Assembly: GCF_016632335.1 (NCBI RefSeq)
Contig: NZ_JAEPBG010000007.1
Coordinates: forward strand, 124,001 to 188,000
Source of the DNA: Noviherbaspirillum pedocola
Lineage (GTDB): Bacteria; Pseudomonadota; Gammaproteobacteria; Burkholderiales; Burkholderiaceae_D
Direction: 5' to 3'
DNA: 64,000 bases
Position 1 is the stretch's first letter, and each line of letters starts with the position of its first letter. A model generated the notes under the pieces. It was not told where the DNA came from. It ran no database searches and saw only the letters and a list, made by a program, of their open reading frames with translations. Below, one piece after another: positions 1-8,161 of the stretch. The translations under genes and the position numbers were made by a program.

Positions 1-4
1 CGCC

Positions 5-1453
5 TCAGGAAGACAAGCGCACGATCTGCCCGTCCATTCGTGGCAGCCACTTGCGCAGGATCTGATACACATCGCGATCAAAGCGCCGCCGGCCGCGCGC
101 AGTAAGAATCGTTGGATCATCGCGCGCATCGATCGTGCCGAGGTAAGCCCAGGCATCGATCACGTGCAGGCTCTCGCCTTCGCGGATACCGATTGCCCCC
201 GCATACGGCCAGGCCTGCAGGCGCATGTTCTCGAGCGCCGCGCGCACTCGGGCATTGTGTTCTTCCACCGGTTCGCGTCCGGCGCATACACCGAGGCATT
301 TCTTCACCTGGCTGGCGAAGCAGGCCTTGCCCGCGCGTCGCTTTTCCAGGCCCAATTCCTGATGGCATAGCGCATGCGCATCGGCGATGGCTTTCATCGC
401 CTCGGTCGCCTTGCGGCGGCTGGTGTAGAGCCCGTACAGCTCGGGATCGTGGCCAAAGAACAGGTCCTCGGTATCGGCCAGTGCCAGCTTCACACGACCG
501 TCGCGCTGCAGCAGCCGCCAGGAACAGATTTCTTCGTTCTGGCGCAGCTTGACGTTTTGCGCCGGCATCAGGCGCTTGACCAGGTCGGCCTCCTTCAACA
601 AGGCGCCCAGCTCGCCAGCCGCATGGATCCACTCGATGCGCTCGACCTGCTGCGACAGCGCCTGCTCCTTCGACGACGAATGGTCGGTGCTGAAGTGCGC
701 CAGCACGCGGCGCCGCAGATTGTTTGCCTTGCCGATGTACAGCGGCAGATCGTTTTCGCCATAGAACAGATAAACGCCATGACTGGAGGGCAGCGCGTCG
801 ATCTGCAGCGCATCGAGTCGCGACGGCGCGGTCGGACGGCTCAGCAGCCGGTCCACCGCATCCTGGATCACTTCGGCACTGTGCTCGTCACCGAGCTTTT
901 GCCAGAACTGCCAGATCAGTTGCGCGTCGCCGAGCGCGCGATGGCGCTGGCTTACCTGCAGCCGGTGCCGCTCCACCAACGTATCCAGGTTGTGCCGCGC
1001 AAAGCCGGGAAACAGCTTGCGCGACAGCCTTACCGTGCACAACACCGCCGGGCGGAAGTCGTGTCCGGTGCGGCGGAATTCATTCTTCAGGAAACCATGG
1101 TCGAAGCGCGCATTGTGCGCAATGAAGATGCGGTCGGCGAGGCGTTCATGGACCTGCTCGGCCAGTTCGGCAAAAGTCGGCGCGTCGGCGACCATCTCAT
1201 TGGTAATGCCGGTCAGCGACTGGATGAATGGCGGTATCGGCATCTCGGGATTGACCAGGCTGCTCCATTCGCGCACGCCGGCTTCATCGACCTCGATGAT
1301 GCCGATCTCGGTAATGCGATCGCTAGTGGCGGTGCCGCCGGTGGTCTCGAGGTCGACGAAAGCCAGGCGGGAAAGAGAGGACTTGGGCAAGGCGGGTACC
1401 GGAAAAAATGGCGGGCGGATGACGAACTGTATGCCCACACAGTATGCGGGCAT
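5..1453 (-). CDS. DnaQ-type 3'-5' exonuclease fused to a GIY-YIG (UvrC/Cho-like) nuclease domain
   Basis: A 482-residue two-domain nuclease. Residues about 30-195 form a DEDDh exonuclease domain: ExoI FVDLETTG at 32-39, HNARFD at 113-118 and HRALGD at 171-176. Residues about 220-310 form a GIY-YIG domain, with HGVYLF at 225-230 and LYIGK followed by an Arg-rich helix at 238-250, as in UvrC and Cho. A UvrC-like Cys-containing tail follows. The family is usually annotated as a DNA polymerase III epsilon-like exonuclease and probably acts in DNA repair. I chose ATG 1453; a TTG at 1486 would add 11 residues. It is monocistronic on the minus strand, and its 3' end lies at the window edge. Confidence 0.85.
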   Translation of the reverse strand: MPAYCVGIQFVIRPPFFPVPALPKSSLSRLAFVDLETTGGTATSDRITEIGIIEVDEAGVREWSSLVNPEMPIPPFIQSLTGITNEMVADAPTFAELAEQVHERLADRIFIAHNARFDHGFLKNEFRRTGHDFRPAVLCTVRLSRKLFPGFARHNLDTLVERHRLQVSQRHRALGDAQLIWQFWQKLGDEHSAEVIQDAVDRLLSRPTAPSRLDALQIDALPSSHGVYLFYGENDLPLYIGKANNLRRRVLAHFSTDHSSSKEQALSQQVERIEWIHAAGELGALLKEADLVKRLMPAQNVKLRQNEEICSWRLLQRDGRVKLALADTEDLFFGHDPELYGLYTSRRKATEAMKAIADAHALCHQELGLEKRRAGKACFASQVKKCLGVCAGREPVEEHNARVRAALENMRLQAWPYAGAIGIREGESLHVIDAWAYLGTIDARDDPTILTARGRRRFDRDVYQILRKWLPRMDGQIVRLSS

Positions 1454-1504
1454 GCCCCCGGTTTCACAAGACTGTGCAAATGACAAGCTGCGACGTTGCA
1501 GGTT

Positions 1505-2644
1505 TCATGTGCCGCGCCGATGCCGGGCGAAGAAATCCCACATCATCGCGCTGGCATCGGGCCCGATGCCAGAATGGTATTTGACATGAGCATCGCCGCC
1601 GCTCCACGCATGCTCGAGGCCGTGGATCTCGCATACCCGCAGCAGCAGCTTGCGGCCGCGCCAGCCATCCTGCAACCGATACGCATGCGCGGCGCGCTGG
1701 CCGCCGCGCGCGGCCTTTTCACTGAGTCGCATAGCGTCGGGTTCGATCGCGTTCAACACGCGGAACTGCGCGGCGAGCTGTTCCAGGTTGACATGGCGTA
1801 CCACCCTGTCCTCTCGGCCATGAATCAGAATGGCAGGCATGCCGGGAAAGCCGGGCTTGCGCTGCAGGAGTTCCGCGATCGCCGCCTGAGCCTCGCGCGC
1901 GCCGCCGAACTGCATGACGCCCATGGCCGCGGCGCGGTTGCGGCTGGCCCCGAATACCGCGCCGGAATGCAGGCCGACCGCCGCAAACAATTCCGGATGA
2001 TTCAGCGCGACGATCTGCGCCATGCCGGCCCCCGCGGACAGGCCGGCGATATAGATGCGGCTGCGATCAATGGCATAGGAAGCGCAAGCGCGCGTGACGA
2101 TGCCAACGATACGCTCGGCGTCCTCGGCCCCTTCCTGGGTATGGCGTTCATACCAATGCCAGCAGCGCTGCGGATGGCCACGCGGCGTCTGCTGCGGATA
2201 CAGCACGGCAAAGCCTTCGCGTTCGGCCAGCCAGTTCATGCGCGTGCCTTGTGCGAAGCCGGGTGCGGTCTGCTCGCAGCCGTGCAGCATCACCACCAGC
2301 GGCAATGGCGGGCCGGCTGCGCTTTTCGGCAGATAGAGCCAGTAAGGCATGCGCCGCAACGGCGCGCGTGGCGAGGACAGCGCGTAGGTGTAGGCCATCC
2401 ACTTGCCGGGCAGGCGACTCGCCTCATCGACCGGGAAAGCCGGTCCCGGCGCCGGTTTAGCCGCAGTTCTTGCGGATTTAGCCGCCACGCCTGACACGCT
2501 CGCCGTTTTGGCAGCCTTGCGTCGCGGCGTTGCCGGCTTCGGCGCCTGCGGCAGCAGACTGTCGAGGAGCCGCTTCTGCGTCTGGCGCTGTGCCTTTGCG
2601 GCCACCTTGAAGCTGGCCAGCCAGAGCTTGGTGAAATTCTTCAT
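1505..2644 (-). CDS. PHB-depolymerase-family esterase (LpqC-like)
   Basis: A 379-residue alpha/beta hydrolase of the esterase PHB depolymerase family. The oxyanion segment MLHGCEQ lies near 119-125, the nucleophile elbow GLSAG at 201-205 has Ser203, and a C-terminal HAWSGG motif supplies the catalytic His. Residues 10-70 are rich in Lys, Ala and Pro and precede the catalytic domain. Similar proteins act on polyhydroxybutyrate oligomers or other esters, and the substrate here is unknown. No convincing signal peptide is seen, so an intracellular role is more likely. It is separated from the upstream glycine-zipper gene by about 35 bases. Confidence 0.85.
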   Translation of the reverse strand: MKNFTKLWLASFKVAAKAQRQTQKRLLDSLLPQAPKPATPRRKAAKTASVSGVAAKSARTAAKPAPGPAFPVDEASRLPGKWMAYTYALSSPRAPLRRMPYWLYLPKSAAGPPLPLVVMLHGCEQTAPGFAQGTRMNWLAEREGFAVLYPQQTPRGHPQRCWHWYERHTQEGAEDAERIVGIVTRACASYAIDRSRIYIAGLSAGAGMAQIVALNHPELFAAVGLHSGAVFGASRNRAAAMGVMQFGGAREAQAAIAELLQRKPGFPGMPAILIHGREDRVVRHVNLEQLAAQFRVLNAIEPDAMRLSEKAARGGQRAAHAYRLQDGWRGRKLLLRVCEIHGLEHAWSGGDAHVKYHSGIGPDASAMMWDFFARHRRGT

Positions 2645-2679
2645 GATGCCGGCAAGCGGGAGGACGCGGCGCTCTGGCC

Positions 2680-3300
2680 TCAGTAGGCCGGCGTCACCGA
2701 CACATTGACGCGCAACGTCGAGCCCGGATCCTGCTGCATCACGGTGGAATAGCTGCGACCGTTGTACTGGTAAGCCACGTCATAGCCGGCGGCGCGCTCG
2801 ACGGTGCGCTCCACCGTGTGGCAGCGGCGCACCTGACGTTCGATCGGGCCCGGCGGCATCGGCGGATTGGCATTGTTGGCCACACTGTCGCCGACCAGCG
2901 CACCGCCGACGGCACCGATTGCGGTAGCGGCCGCGCGGCCATTGCCGCCGCCGACCTGGTTGCCGAGTATGCCGCCGGCCACGCCGCCGATGAGCACGCC
3001 CGCCAGATTGCGCTGCTGCGGCGCGGGGGCCGCCTGCACTTGCTCGACTTCCATCCGGCATTCCTCCTGTGGCGTTCTGACCTGCTCATACCTCGGCGTG
3101 ACCCGTGTCACGCGCGCGGTGTCCTGATAGACCGCTGGCGGCGCATATCCGCCCTGCGGCGCCGCCGGTGCGGGCATGCGCTCATCCTGCCCATAGCGGT
3201 AATCCTGCCCATAGCGATAGTCCTGCGCGTCGGCCTGGCTGCAGGCCAAGGCAAAAGAAACGGCAGCGCTGGCGAGCGCGATGACGGTAGCTGATTTCAT
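2680..3300 (-). CDS. Glycine-zipper 2TM-domain outer-membrane/periplasmic protein
   Basis: A 206-residue protein from ATG 3300, chosen because it opens with a signal peptide (MKSATVIALASAAVSFALAC, then SQADA). Two DYRYGQ copies follow, and the middle carries a glycine zipper (GVLIGGVAGGILGNQVGGG ... AIGAVGGALVGD) typical of the Rickettsia 17-kDa/SlyB-like 2TM family. The C-terminal half has conserved Cys residues and aromatic strands. These proteins sit in or on the outer membrane, and no enzymatic role is known. Monocistronic. Confidence 0.8.
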   Translation of the reverse strand: MKSATVIALASAAVSFALACSQADAQDYRYGQDYRYGQDERMPAPAAPQGGYAPPAVYQDTARVTRVTPRYEQVRTPQEECRMEVEQVQAAPAPQQRNLAGVLIGGVAGGILGNQVGGGNGRAAATAIGAVGGALVGDSVANNANPPMPPGPIERQVRRCHTVERTVERAAGYDVAYQYNGRSYSTVMQQDPGSTLRVNVSVTPAY

Positions 3301-3682
3301 GAATGTCCTTTGCGTGCGAAATGAAAAGTCTGTTGCCCGGAAAACATAACTTGGTTCCCGGAAAAACTTTCCGGCTTTTACAAACGCATACAGATCACTG
3401 ATGCATACAAGCTGCCTACGGGACCCTTCATCAACGGATGAAGTTCCGCACTGCACAAAAGAAGGGGAAACCCTCTTCCCGTTTAATCTTGCATGCCAAA
3501 AATGATGAAAAAAATACAGGTAAGTTGTGCAAACTCCACATCGCAACAGATGGTCTCCGCTACGCTGCATTCATTGTTTCTATATCAATATCAACTTCTT
3601 AGCTGCCATGCCCTTGTCTGGCATGCCACTTGCAGTGCGGAAGGAAATATCAACAAATACGAGCACGCAGGAAGGAGCGATC
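3301..3682. other. 382-bp gene-free divergent intergenic region
   Basis: This stretch lies between the minus-strand glycine-zipper gene and the plus-strand DUF883 operon. It is noticeably more AT-rich than its surroundings. A sigma-54-type promoter at its right end is listed separately. Two related TTTTCCGGGAAC/TTTTCCGGGCAAC stretches (minus sense) lie near 3335-3375. I see no coding potential. Confidence 0.6.
3619..3634 (+). promoter_or_regulatory. Sigma-54 (-24/-12) promoter of the DUF883 operon
   Basis: The sequence TGGCATGCCACTTGCA matches the RpoN consensus TGGCACGN4TTGCW at almost every fixed position. The invariant GG (3620-3621) and GC (3632-3633) are exactly ten bases apart. Transcription would start near 3645, about 38 bases before the DUF883 start codon at 3683. 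Confidence 0.7.
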
Positions 3683-4042
3683 ATGGAAACCAGTTATCCG
3701 GCAGATCTGTCATCGAGCGTTGAATCCGAAGCCGAAGACGCGGCGAATTCCGGCAACGAGGCGCAATATCTGCGCAGCGAACTTGCCGACCTGAAAAAAG
3801 ATCTGAATGCGCTGCTGGCAAAAGCCAGCGCCCTCGCGGACCGCGAGATTCGCAATGCCTGGAGCCAGCTCAATGGCCAGTTCGGCAATGTGCAGGGCAC
3901 AGCGCGCGACATGGCGGGGCAAGCGGGAGATCAACTTTCGCGCGGCATCGACTTCACCAGCGACTACGTGCGCGACAAGCCGATGCAATCGCTGGCCATC
4001 GCCGCCGGCGTTGGCCTTTTAATCGGCATGCTGCGCCGCTGA
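3683..4042 (+). CDS. DUF883 family (YqjD/ElaB-like) membrane-anchored protein
   Basis: A 119-residue protein. An acidic N-terminus leads into a long amphipathic helical stretch (about 25-90), and a C-terminal transmembrane segment (SLAIAAGVGLLIGMLRR) ends in Arg-Arg, the standard DUF883 layout. In E. coli, YqjD and ElaB are inner-membrane, stationary-phase proteins that can tether ribosomes. The ATG at 3683 has a strong ribosome binding site (AGGAAGGAG). It begins a three-gene unit like E. coli yqjD-yqjE-yqjK. Confidence 0.88.
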   Translation: METSYPADLSSSVESEAEDAANSGNEAQYLRSELADLKKDLNALLAKASALADREIRNAWSQLNGQFGNVQGTARDMAGQAGDQLSRGIDFTSDYVRDKPMQSLAIAAGVGLLIGMLRR

Positions 4043-4074
4043 ATGCGGACCGACGAATCCACGCGGAGCCTTAT

Positions 4075-4443
4075 GTGTTCGAGAAGCTGAAAAAATCCAA
4101 GCAACTGTCCCTGATGATGTTCGAGCGGGCCAGCGATTACCTCTCGCTGGTCGGCATCGAAGCCAAGATCCAGGGCACGCTCCTGATCAAGCAAGTCGTC
4201 GGTTATGCAATCGCCGCCCTGTTCGGCCTGATCTCGCTATTGTTCCTTGGCGCGGCGGTCATCATCACATTCTGGGAGACGGATTACCGCATCCTCGTGG
4301 CCTGGCTGGTGTTCGCGGTCTTTCTGATCGTGGCCGGCATAGGCGTATTCATCGCGCGCAAGCATGTATCGCCGCAAGCGCCGTTCAACGCGGTGCGTAA
4401 TGAGCTGCAACGCGATATCGACCTGGTCAAGGAAAGTCTATGA
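4075..4443 (+). CDS. YqjE/phage-holin-superfamily small membrane protein
   Basis: A 122-residue protein starting at GTG (the ATG two bases upstream is out of frame). Two hydrophobic segments (about 43-65 and 75-95) are separated by a short loop, with charged ends. This matches the holin-X/YqjE family, which accompanies DUF883 genes in proteobacteria and is not phage-derived in that setting. The product sits in the inner membrane and its exact role is unknown. The last four bases overlap the next gene (ATGA), implying translational coupling. Confidence 0.82.
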   Translation: MFEKLKKSKQLSLMMFERASDYLSLVGIEAKIQGTLLIKQVVGYAIAALFGLISLLFLGAAVIITFWETDYRILVAWLVFAVFLIVAGIGVFIARKHVSPQAPFNAVRNELQRDIDLVKESL

Positions 4444-4856
4444 AGGAAGCAAAGGCGCCGCAGGACATGTCTCTGGAAGAGCAACGCGATGCGCTGCTCA
4501 TGCGCATCCATGCCAGCAGGGAGGAATACCGGCAGCAGATGCATGCGGTGGACGCCGGCCGGCCAACGCCGACCATGAAGGAAATGATGCATCAGCCACA
4601 GCAGCATCCGTTTCCGCAGAGCCAGACCATGCGCTGGGTGCTGGCCCATCCGGGGCTGGTCGTGGGCGCGCTGGCGGTGATGGTGCTGATCGGTCCGCGC
4701 CGCGCCATCAATGGCTTGGCGCGCACCGGACCGCTGATCAGCAGCGCCACCGCGGGCCTGACGATGCTGTTGCAGGACCCGGCCAAGATGCGCATGGCCG
4801 GACGCGGCATCGCGGCCATGCGCGAAGTCATGCGTGGGCGGCAGCCGTTCGTCTGA
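4440..4856 (+). CDS. Conserved hypothetical third gene of the yqjD-yqjE-type operon
   Basis: A 138-residue protein. The N-terminal half is charged and helical. A hydrophobic segment near residues 68-85 (GLVVGALAVMVLIGPRR) is followed by a second weakly hydrophobic stretch. The position and ATGA overlap with the YqjE-like gene make it the YqjK-position partner, probably an inner-membrane stress protein. No catalytic motif is visible. Confidence 0.75.
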   Translation: MKEAKAPQDMSLEEQRDALLMRIHASREEYRQQMHAVDAGRPTPTMKEMMHQPQQHPFPQSQTMRWVLAHPGLVVGALAVMVLIGPRRAINGLARTGPLISSATAGLTMLLQDPAKMRMAGRGIAAMREVMRGRQPFV

Positions 4857-4971
4857 GCGACTGCTGCAAGGCATGCCGCGGCTTTCCTGGCGGCGAAGAT
4901 CACACAGGAAAGGCGTTCGGAGCATTCCGGCGCTGCAGCGACCGCATTGGCCAAGGCGCTCCGTGAGCTGA

Positions 4972-4987
4972 GGGCCGTGCGTTTGCG
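4972..4987 (+). promoter_or_regulatory. Possible sigma-54 promoter of the entericidin-like gene
   Basis: GGGCCGTGCGTTTGCG keeps GG and GC ten bases apart and the TTTGC core, but the -24 box is less perfect than the other sigma-54 sites in this window. Initiation near 4998 would leave a leader of about 25 bases before the ATG at 5024. Confidence 0.4.
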
Positions 4988-5023
4988 CTCAACTTTATTT
5001 ACATACTAGAAAGGGGAAACATC

Positions 5024-5164
5024 ATGAAAAAACTGTACGCGACCTTCGGCATGCTGATGGTGATCGGTCTGGCTGGCTGCAACACGATGAAGGGCATGGG
5101 CCAGGACGTGGAACGCGGCGGCGAGAAGGTTCAGGACGCGGCCCAGAAGCAGCAGAACAAGTAA
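5024..5164 (+). CDS. Entericidin A/B-like small lipoprotein
   Basis: A 46-residue protein with a short signal peptide ending in the lipobox LAGC (Cys19), followed by NTMKGMGQDVERGGEKVQDA, the characteristic entericidin tail. In E. coli the ecnA/ecnB pair encodes stationary-phase envelope lipoproteins implicated in bacteriolysis; here only one copy is seen. A strong ribosome binding site (AAGGGGAAAC) precedes ATG 5024. Confidence 0.9.
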   Translation: MKKLYATFGMLMVIGLAGCNTMKGMGQDVERGGEKVQDAAQKQQNK

Positions 5165-5190
5165 GTCGCTTCGGCCTGTTTCCGCAAGCG

Positions 5191-5240
5191 GATCAGGCTG
5201 GATCAAGCCGGGTCAAGCCGGATCAAGCCATATCGAAGCC
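5191..5240. repeat. Five tandem copies of a degenerate 10-bp unit
   Basis: Consecutive 10-mers GATCAGGCTG, GATCAAGCCG, GGTCAAGCCG, GATCAAGCCA and TATCGAAGCC sit directly downstream of the entericidin-like gene. Their function is unknown. They may be replication slippage products or a degenerate terminator region. Confidence 0.7.
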
Positions 5241-5370
5241 CGGGGCACGGGTCGTTCGATTGTCTTGATCCGGAAGCAGCCCGGCAATCGTCACACCGGA
5301 TTCCAATACCTACCGCATTGCCTCGTGTGATATCCGCGCAAGCCGCCCTGCATGCAAGACAGATGCGAAT

Positions 5371-5859
5371 TCATTTGCCGGTCTTCTCGCCGGCACTTCC
5401 CTCACCTGAGTTTCCGGCGTCATTGCCGCCGCCATTGCCGTTGTTTGCAGTCGGCCAGACAAACACGGCGCGCCCTGCCTCTTTCCCGCCCGCGGCAACC
5501 GAGCGGGTCAGCGTCTTGCCATGGTAGTCCGCCTTGACCTTGTAGCTTCCTTTGCCGGACACGTTCACCAGCATCATCGGGCCGTCGCAATCGGTTTGCA
5601 GCACTGATTTGCCATGGGCGTCATTGATCTCCACATGCACGCCCGCCAGGTAGCTGCCGTCGCGCGCGGCGAAGGTCAGCAGCAGGCCGCCCTTGGCCGC
5701 TTCCTGCTTCAGATAATTCGATTCATCGAGGCCGACGCCGCCGCACAGATAGCTCACGCCGTTCTCGGTCTTCGGTTGCAGCGGCTGGGCCAGCGCCGTG
5801 GCGCTCGCGAGCAGCAGGGCCAGTGGCACGATGCGTCCTCGCAGTCCTGTCCGTGTCAT
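5371..5859 (-). CDS. Secreted protein with a carboxypeptidase-regulatory-like fold (hypothetical)
   Basis: A 162-residue protein with a clear signal peptide (LALLLASATALAQP). The core (about 30-135) has the beta-sandwich style of carboxypeptidase regulatory-like domains: GGLLLTFAARDGSYLAGVHV, then a strand-rich stretch. A Gly/Asn-rich tail ends it. A good GGAGATAG ribosome binding site precedes ATG 5859. No enzymatic residues are seen, and a periplasmic location is inferred. Confidence 0.65.
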   Translation of the reverse strand: MTRTGLRGRIVPLALLLASATALAQPLQPKTENGVSYLCGGVGLDESNYLKQEAAKGGLLLTFAARDGSYLAGVHVEINDAHGKSVLQTDCDGPMMLVNVSGKGSYKVKADYHGKTLTRSVAAGGKEAGRAVFVWPTANNGNGGGNDAGNSGEGSAGEKTGK

Positions 5860-5919
5860 CGCTCTATCTCCTTCATGCTTTTACCCTTATGCGGCGCGGC
5901 TGAAAATGCTGCGCGCGCT

Positions 5920-6195
5920 TCAGGTACGAATTACAAGCCGCGGCGCCTCATCGGCCTTGTCAACTCCCTCTCCTTCGACGAAGAACGCGCGCTGGCGCGA
6001 ATCTGACTGATAGATCGCATGCATCAGCTTCGCGCCTCCAGCGGCTTCGGCATGCGGCCTTGGCGGCTGCGGCGCCACGGGATTGTCCATGGATTTGCTG
6101 CAGGCGCTCACTGCGCCGGCGACAAGCGCCGCAATCGCCATGGTGCGCAGCAAGGCGCGCGGGCTCAGCAAATCGTCCTCTTCAGTGTCCGGCAT
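5920..6195 (-). CDS. Small hypothetical lipoprotein or membrane protein
   Basis: A 91-residue protein from ATG 6195, which is preceded by CAGGAG. An acidic N-terminus leads to a hydrophobic stretch ending VAGAVSACSKS, which resembles a lipobox with an unusually long n-region. A Pro-rich linker and a short soluble tail follow. No family was recognised. It is adjacent to other small envelope genes. Confidence 0.6.
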   Translation of the reverse strand: MPDTEEDDLLSPRALLRTMAIAALVAGAVSACSKSMDNPVAPQPPRPHAEAAGGAKLMHAIYQSDSRQRAFFVEGEGVDKADEAPRLVIRT

Positions 6196-6350
6196 CGAAA
6201 CTCCTGGTATCGGTGTAGCGGGACAAGGTAGCGCCTGTCCCGGCATGGATGATCAATATTCCCTGACCCATGCAAAGCGCATGCCGAGCCTTGCACCGAC
6301 GTTCAATCGGGCGATTCACCAGGCCTGCATCGACCAGCGCCTCTCAACAA

Positions 6351-6662
6351 TCACAATTCAAGAGCGGCCTCGGTCGTATTGCCCTGCTTCTTCGCGCGCC
6401 TTTCCTCGCTGCGCTTGTTGCGCCGATAGATCAGCTGGCCCGTGATGGCCACCAGCAGCATGAAGCCGTTTGTAGCGACGAATACCCAGTTATCTACGAG
6501 AAAGCTGTACAGCACGAAACCGGCGGAAGCGGCGAGCTGCCCGATGAACAGCCATTTCGACACGCCGGCCGTGCTGCGCGTCTTCCATTGGGTATAGACC
6601 TGGCGCGAAATCGTCAGGATCAGAATCAGCGCGCTGATCCAGCCGGTGAGATCAGTCAGCAT
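6351..6662 (-). CDS. SemiSWEET/PQ-loop family transporter
   Basis: A 103-residue protein with three transmembrane helices (about 5-22, 37-58 and 64-83). The segment between the first two (QVYTQWKTRSTAGVSKWLF) is the PQ-loop region with the family's Ser-x-x-Gly-x-S pattern. Bacterial SemiSWEETs are about 85-100 residues and dimerise to carry sugars. The substrate here is unknown. It lies 30 bases downstream of the antiporter gene and may be cotranscribed. Confidence 0.8.
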   Translation of the reverse strand: MLTDLTGWISALILILTISRQVYTQWKTRSTAGVSKWLFIGQLAASAGFVLYSFLVDNWVFVATNGFMLLVAITGQLIYRRNKRSEERRAKKQGNTTEAALEL

Positions 6663-6691
6663 GACGCAACTCCTTCATCAATTCTCCTCAT

Positions 6692-8161
6692 TCATGTGGG
6701 CCTGCGCCCGAAGCGACTGCGCTTGGCATACAGCTCCATCAAGGGCGTAGCGGAAATGCCGTGGATGACGATGGACATCGCGATCACCGTCAGCACGATG
6801 GATGTGAAGCGTTCATTCAGATCCGGCAGCCATGGAAACTGCAGCGCATACAGCAGGTAGTACAACGAGCCGATGCCACGTATGCCGAACCAGGCCATCA
6901 GGCCGTTCTGCAGCCGTGTACACCCGATGCCATAAAGTGCAGGTAGCACCGACAGGGGTCGCACCACCACGAAGATCAGCGCGGCCAGCGCGGCGCCCTC
7001 GGCCGACAGTCCGGTGCCCGACAGCAGCACGCCGATGATCAGCACCATCGCGAATTCCGCCAGGTGTTCGAGCTGCTGATTGAAACCGAGCACCACCTCG
7101 GTCATGTAGGCCGGCGCCTTCTTCGGATCGACCGCGACCTCCTCGCGCTGGCTGACCTGTATTGCGCCCAGCACTTCGTCCGGTTTTTCCGGCCCACTCG
7201 TCTGCGATTCCACATTGCGTACCGCAACCCCCGCGGCAAACACCGCGACGAAGCCGATGCCATGCACCAGGTGCGCAAGCCCATAGGACACCGCGATCAA
7301 CCCCAGGGTCAGAAACTCTTCCATGCCGACCGCGAAGCGGCGCTTGCGGCGCAATTCGATGACGACCTTCGCCGTGATCCACCCGGCCAGGCCACCGATG
7401 GCCAGGCCGGCCGCAAAGCCCCACATCGCATCGAGCAGACCGCGCAGGCTGGCGTAATCGACGGCCTGGTCCACGCCGCACAATGCCAGGCCCAGCATCA
7501 CGAACGGATAGGTCGTACCGTCGTTCATGCCGCCTTCGCCGGACAGGCCAAAGCGGATGCGGTCGCGGTCGCCTACGTCATGGATCTGCACGTCCGACGC
7601 AAGAATCGGATCGGTAGGCGCGAGGATCGCTGCCAACAGCACCGATGCGCCCAGCGGCAGGCCGAGCAGATAATGCGCAGCCAGCGCAATGAGCAGAATC
7701 GTGATCAGCATTGCCGCGATGCCAAGCCGCAGCGGCAACAGCCACAGCTTGTCGGCAAGCGGCACCCGCAGCTTCAGGCCGACAGTGAACAGCGAAACGA
7801 GCAGGGCCACTTCGGTGATCGTGGTCAGGAACGTCGCGTGCCGCACCGGATCCAGGCGCAGCAGACCAAAGCCGGAAGGACCAATTGCATAGCCGATAGG
7901 AAGGTAGAACATCGCCGGGCTGACCGGCCAGCGCCGCAGCACCGATTCGATCAGTCCCATGGAAATCAGCAGCGCGCCGATGAGCAGGTACCAGATAACG
8001 GTGGTATCGATAAAGACTCCGTGGAGGTGTTCCTGTGTGATTGAAATGCGTGCCGCCTCATCCGATGTCGACGCGCCGTCCGCCGACGGCCGACGGATCG
8101 GGCATGGCGAAGGAGATTTCGAGTACGCCATCGCGCATTGCCGCTTCGGCGGTGTCGGCAT
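6692..8161 (-). CDS. CPA1-family cation:proton antiporter (start uncertain)
   Basis: A Na+/H+-antiporter-type protein with about twelve transmembrane helices. The APTDPILASDVQ segment and GLSGEGGMNDGTTYPF are the signature half-helices of NhaP-like exchangers. The N-terminus is unresolved: in-frame ATGs exist only at 8161 and 8131, both inside the upstream Hsp20 gene in another frame, and the next at 7960 would remove most of helix 1. An ATC at 8011, five bases after a GGAG, is a possible non-canonical start. The residues encoded upstream of 8011 read like out-of-frame DNA rather than protein. The role is probably pH or ion homeostasis. Confidence 0.8.
   Translation of the reverse strand: MPTPPKRQCAMAYSKSPSPCPIRRPSADGASTSDEAARISITQEHLHGVFIDTTVIWYLLIGALLISMGLIESVLRRWPVSPAMFYLPIGYAIGPSGFGLLRLDPVRHATFLTTITEVALLVSLFTVGLKLRVPLADKLWLLPLRLGIAAMLITILLIALAAHYLLGLPLGASVLLAAILAPTDPILASDVQIHDVGDRDRIRFGLSGEGGMNDGTTYPFVMLGLALCGVDQAVDYASLRGLLDAMWGFAAGLAIGGLAGWITAKVVIELRRKRRFAVGMEEFLTLGLIAVSYGLAHLVHGIGFVAVFAAGVAVRNVESQTSGPEKPDEVLGAIQVSQREEVAVDPKKAPAYMTEVVLGFNQQLEHLAEFAMVLIIGVLLSGTGLSAEGAALAALIFVVVRPLSVLPALYGIGCTRLQNGLMAWFGIRGIGSLYYLLYALQFPWLPDLNERFTSIVLTVIAMSIVIHGISATPLMELYAKRSRFGRRPT

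Noticed and set aside
4075-4443. Phage holin annotation (also for 52248-52586)
   Set aside because: Both belong to chromosomal membrane-protein families named after holins. No other phage gene lies nearby.
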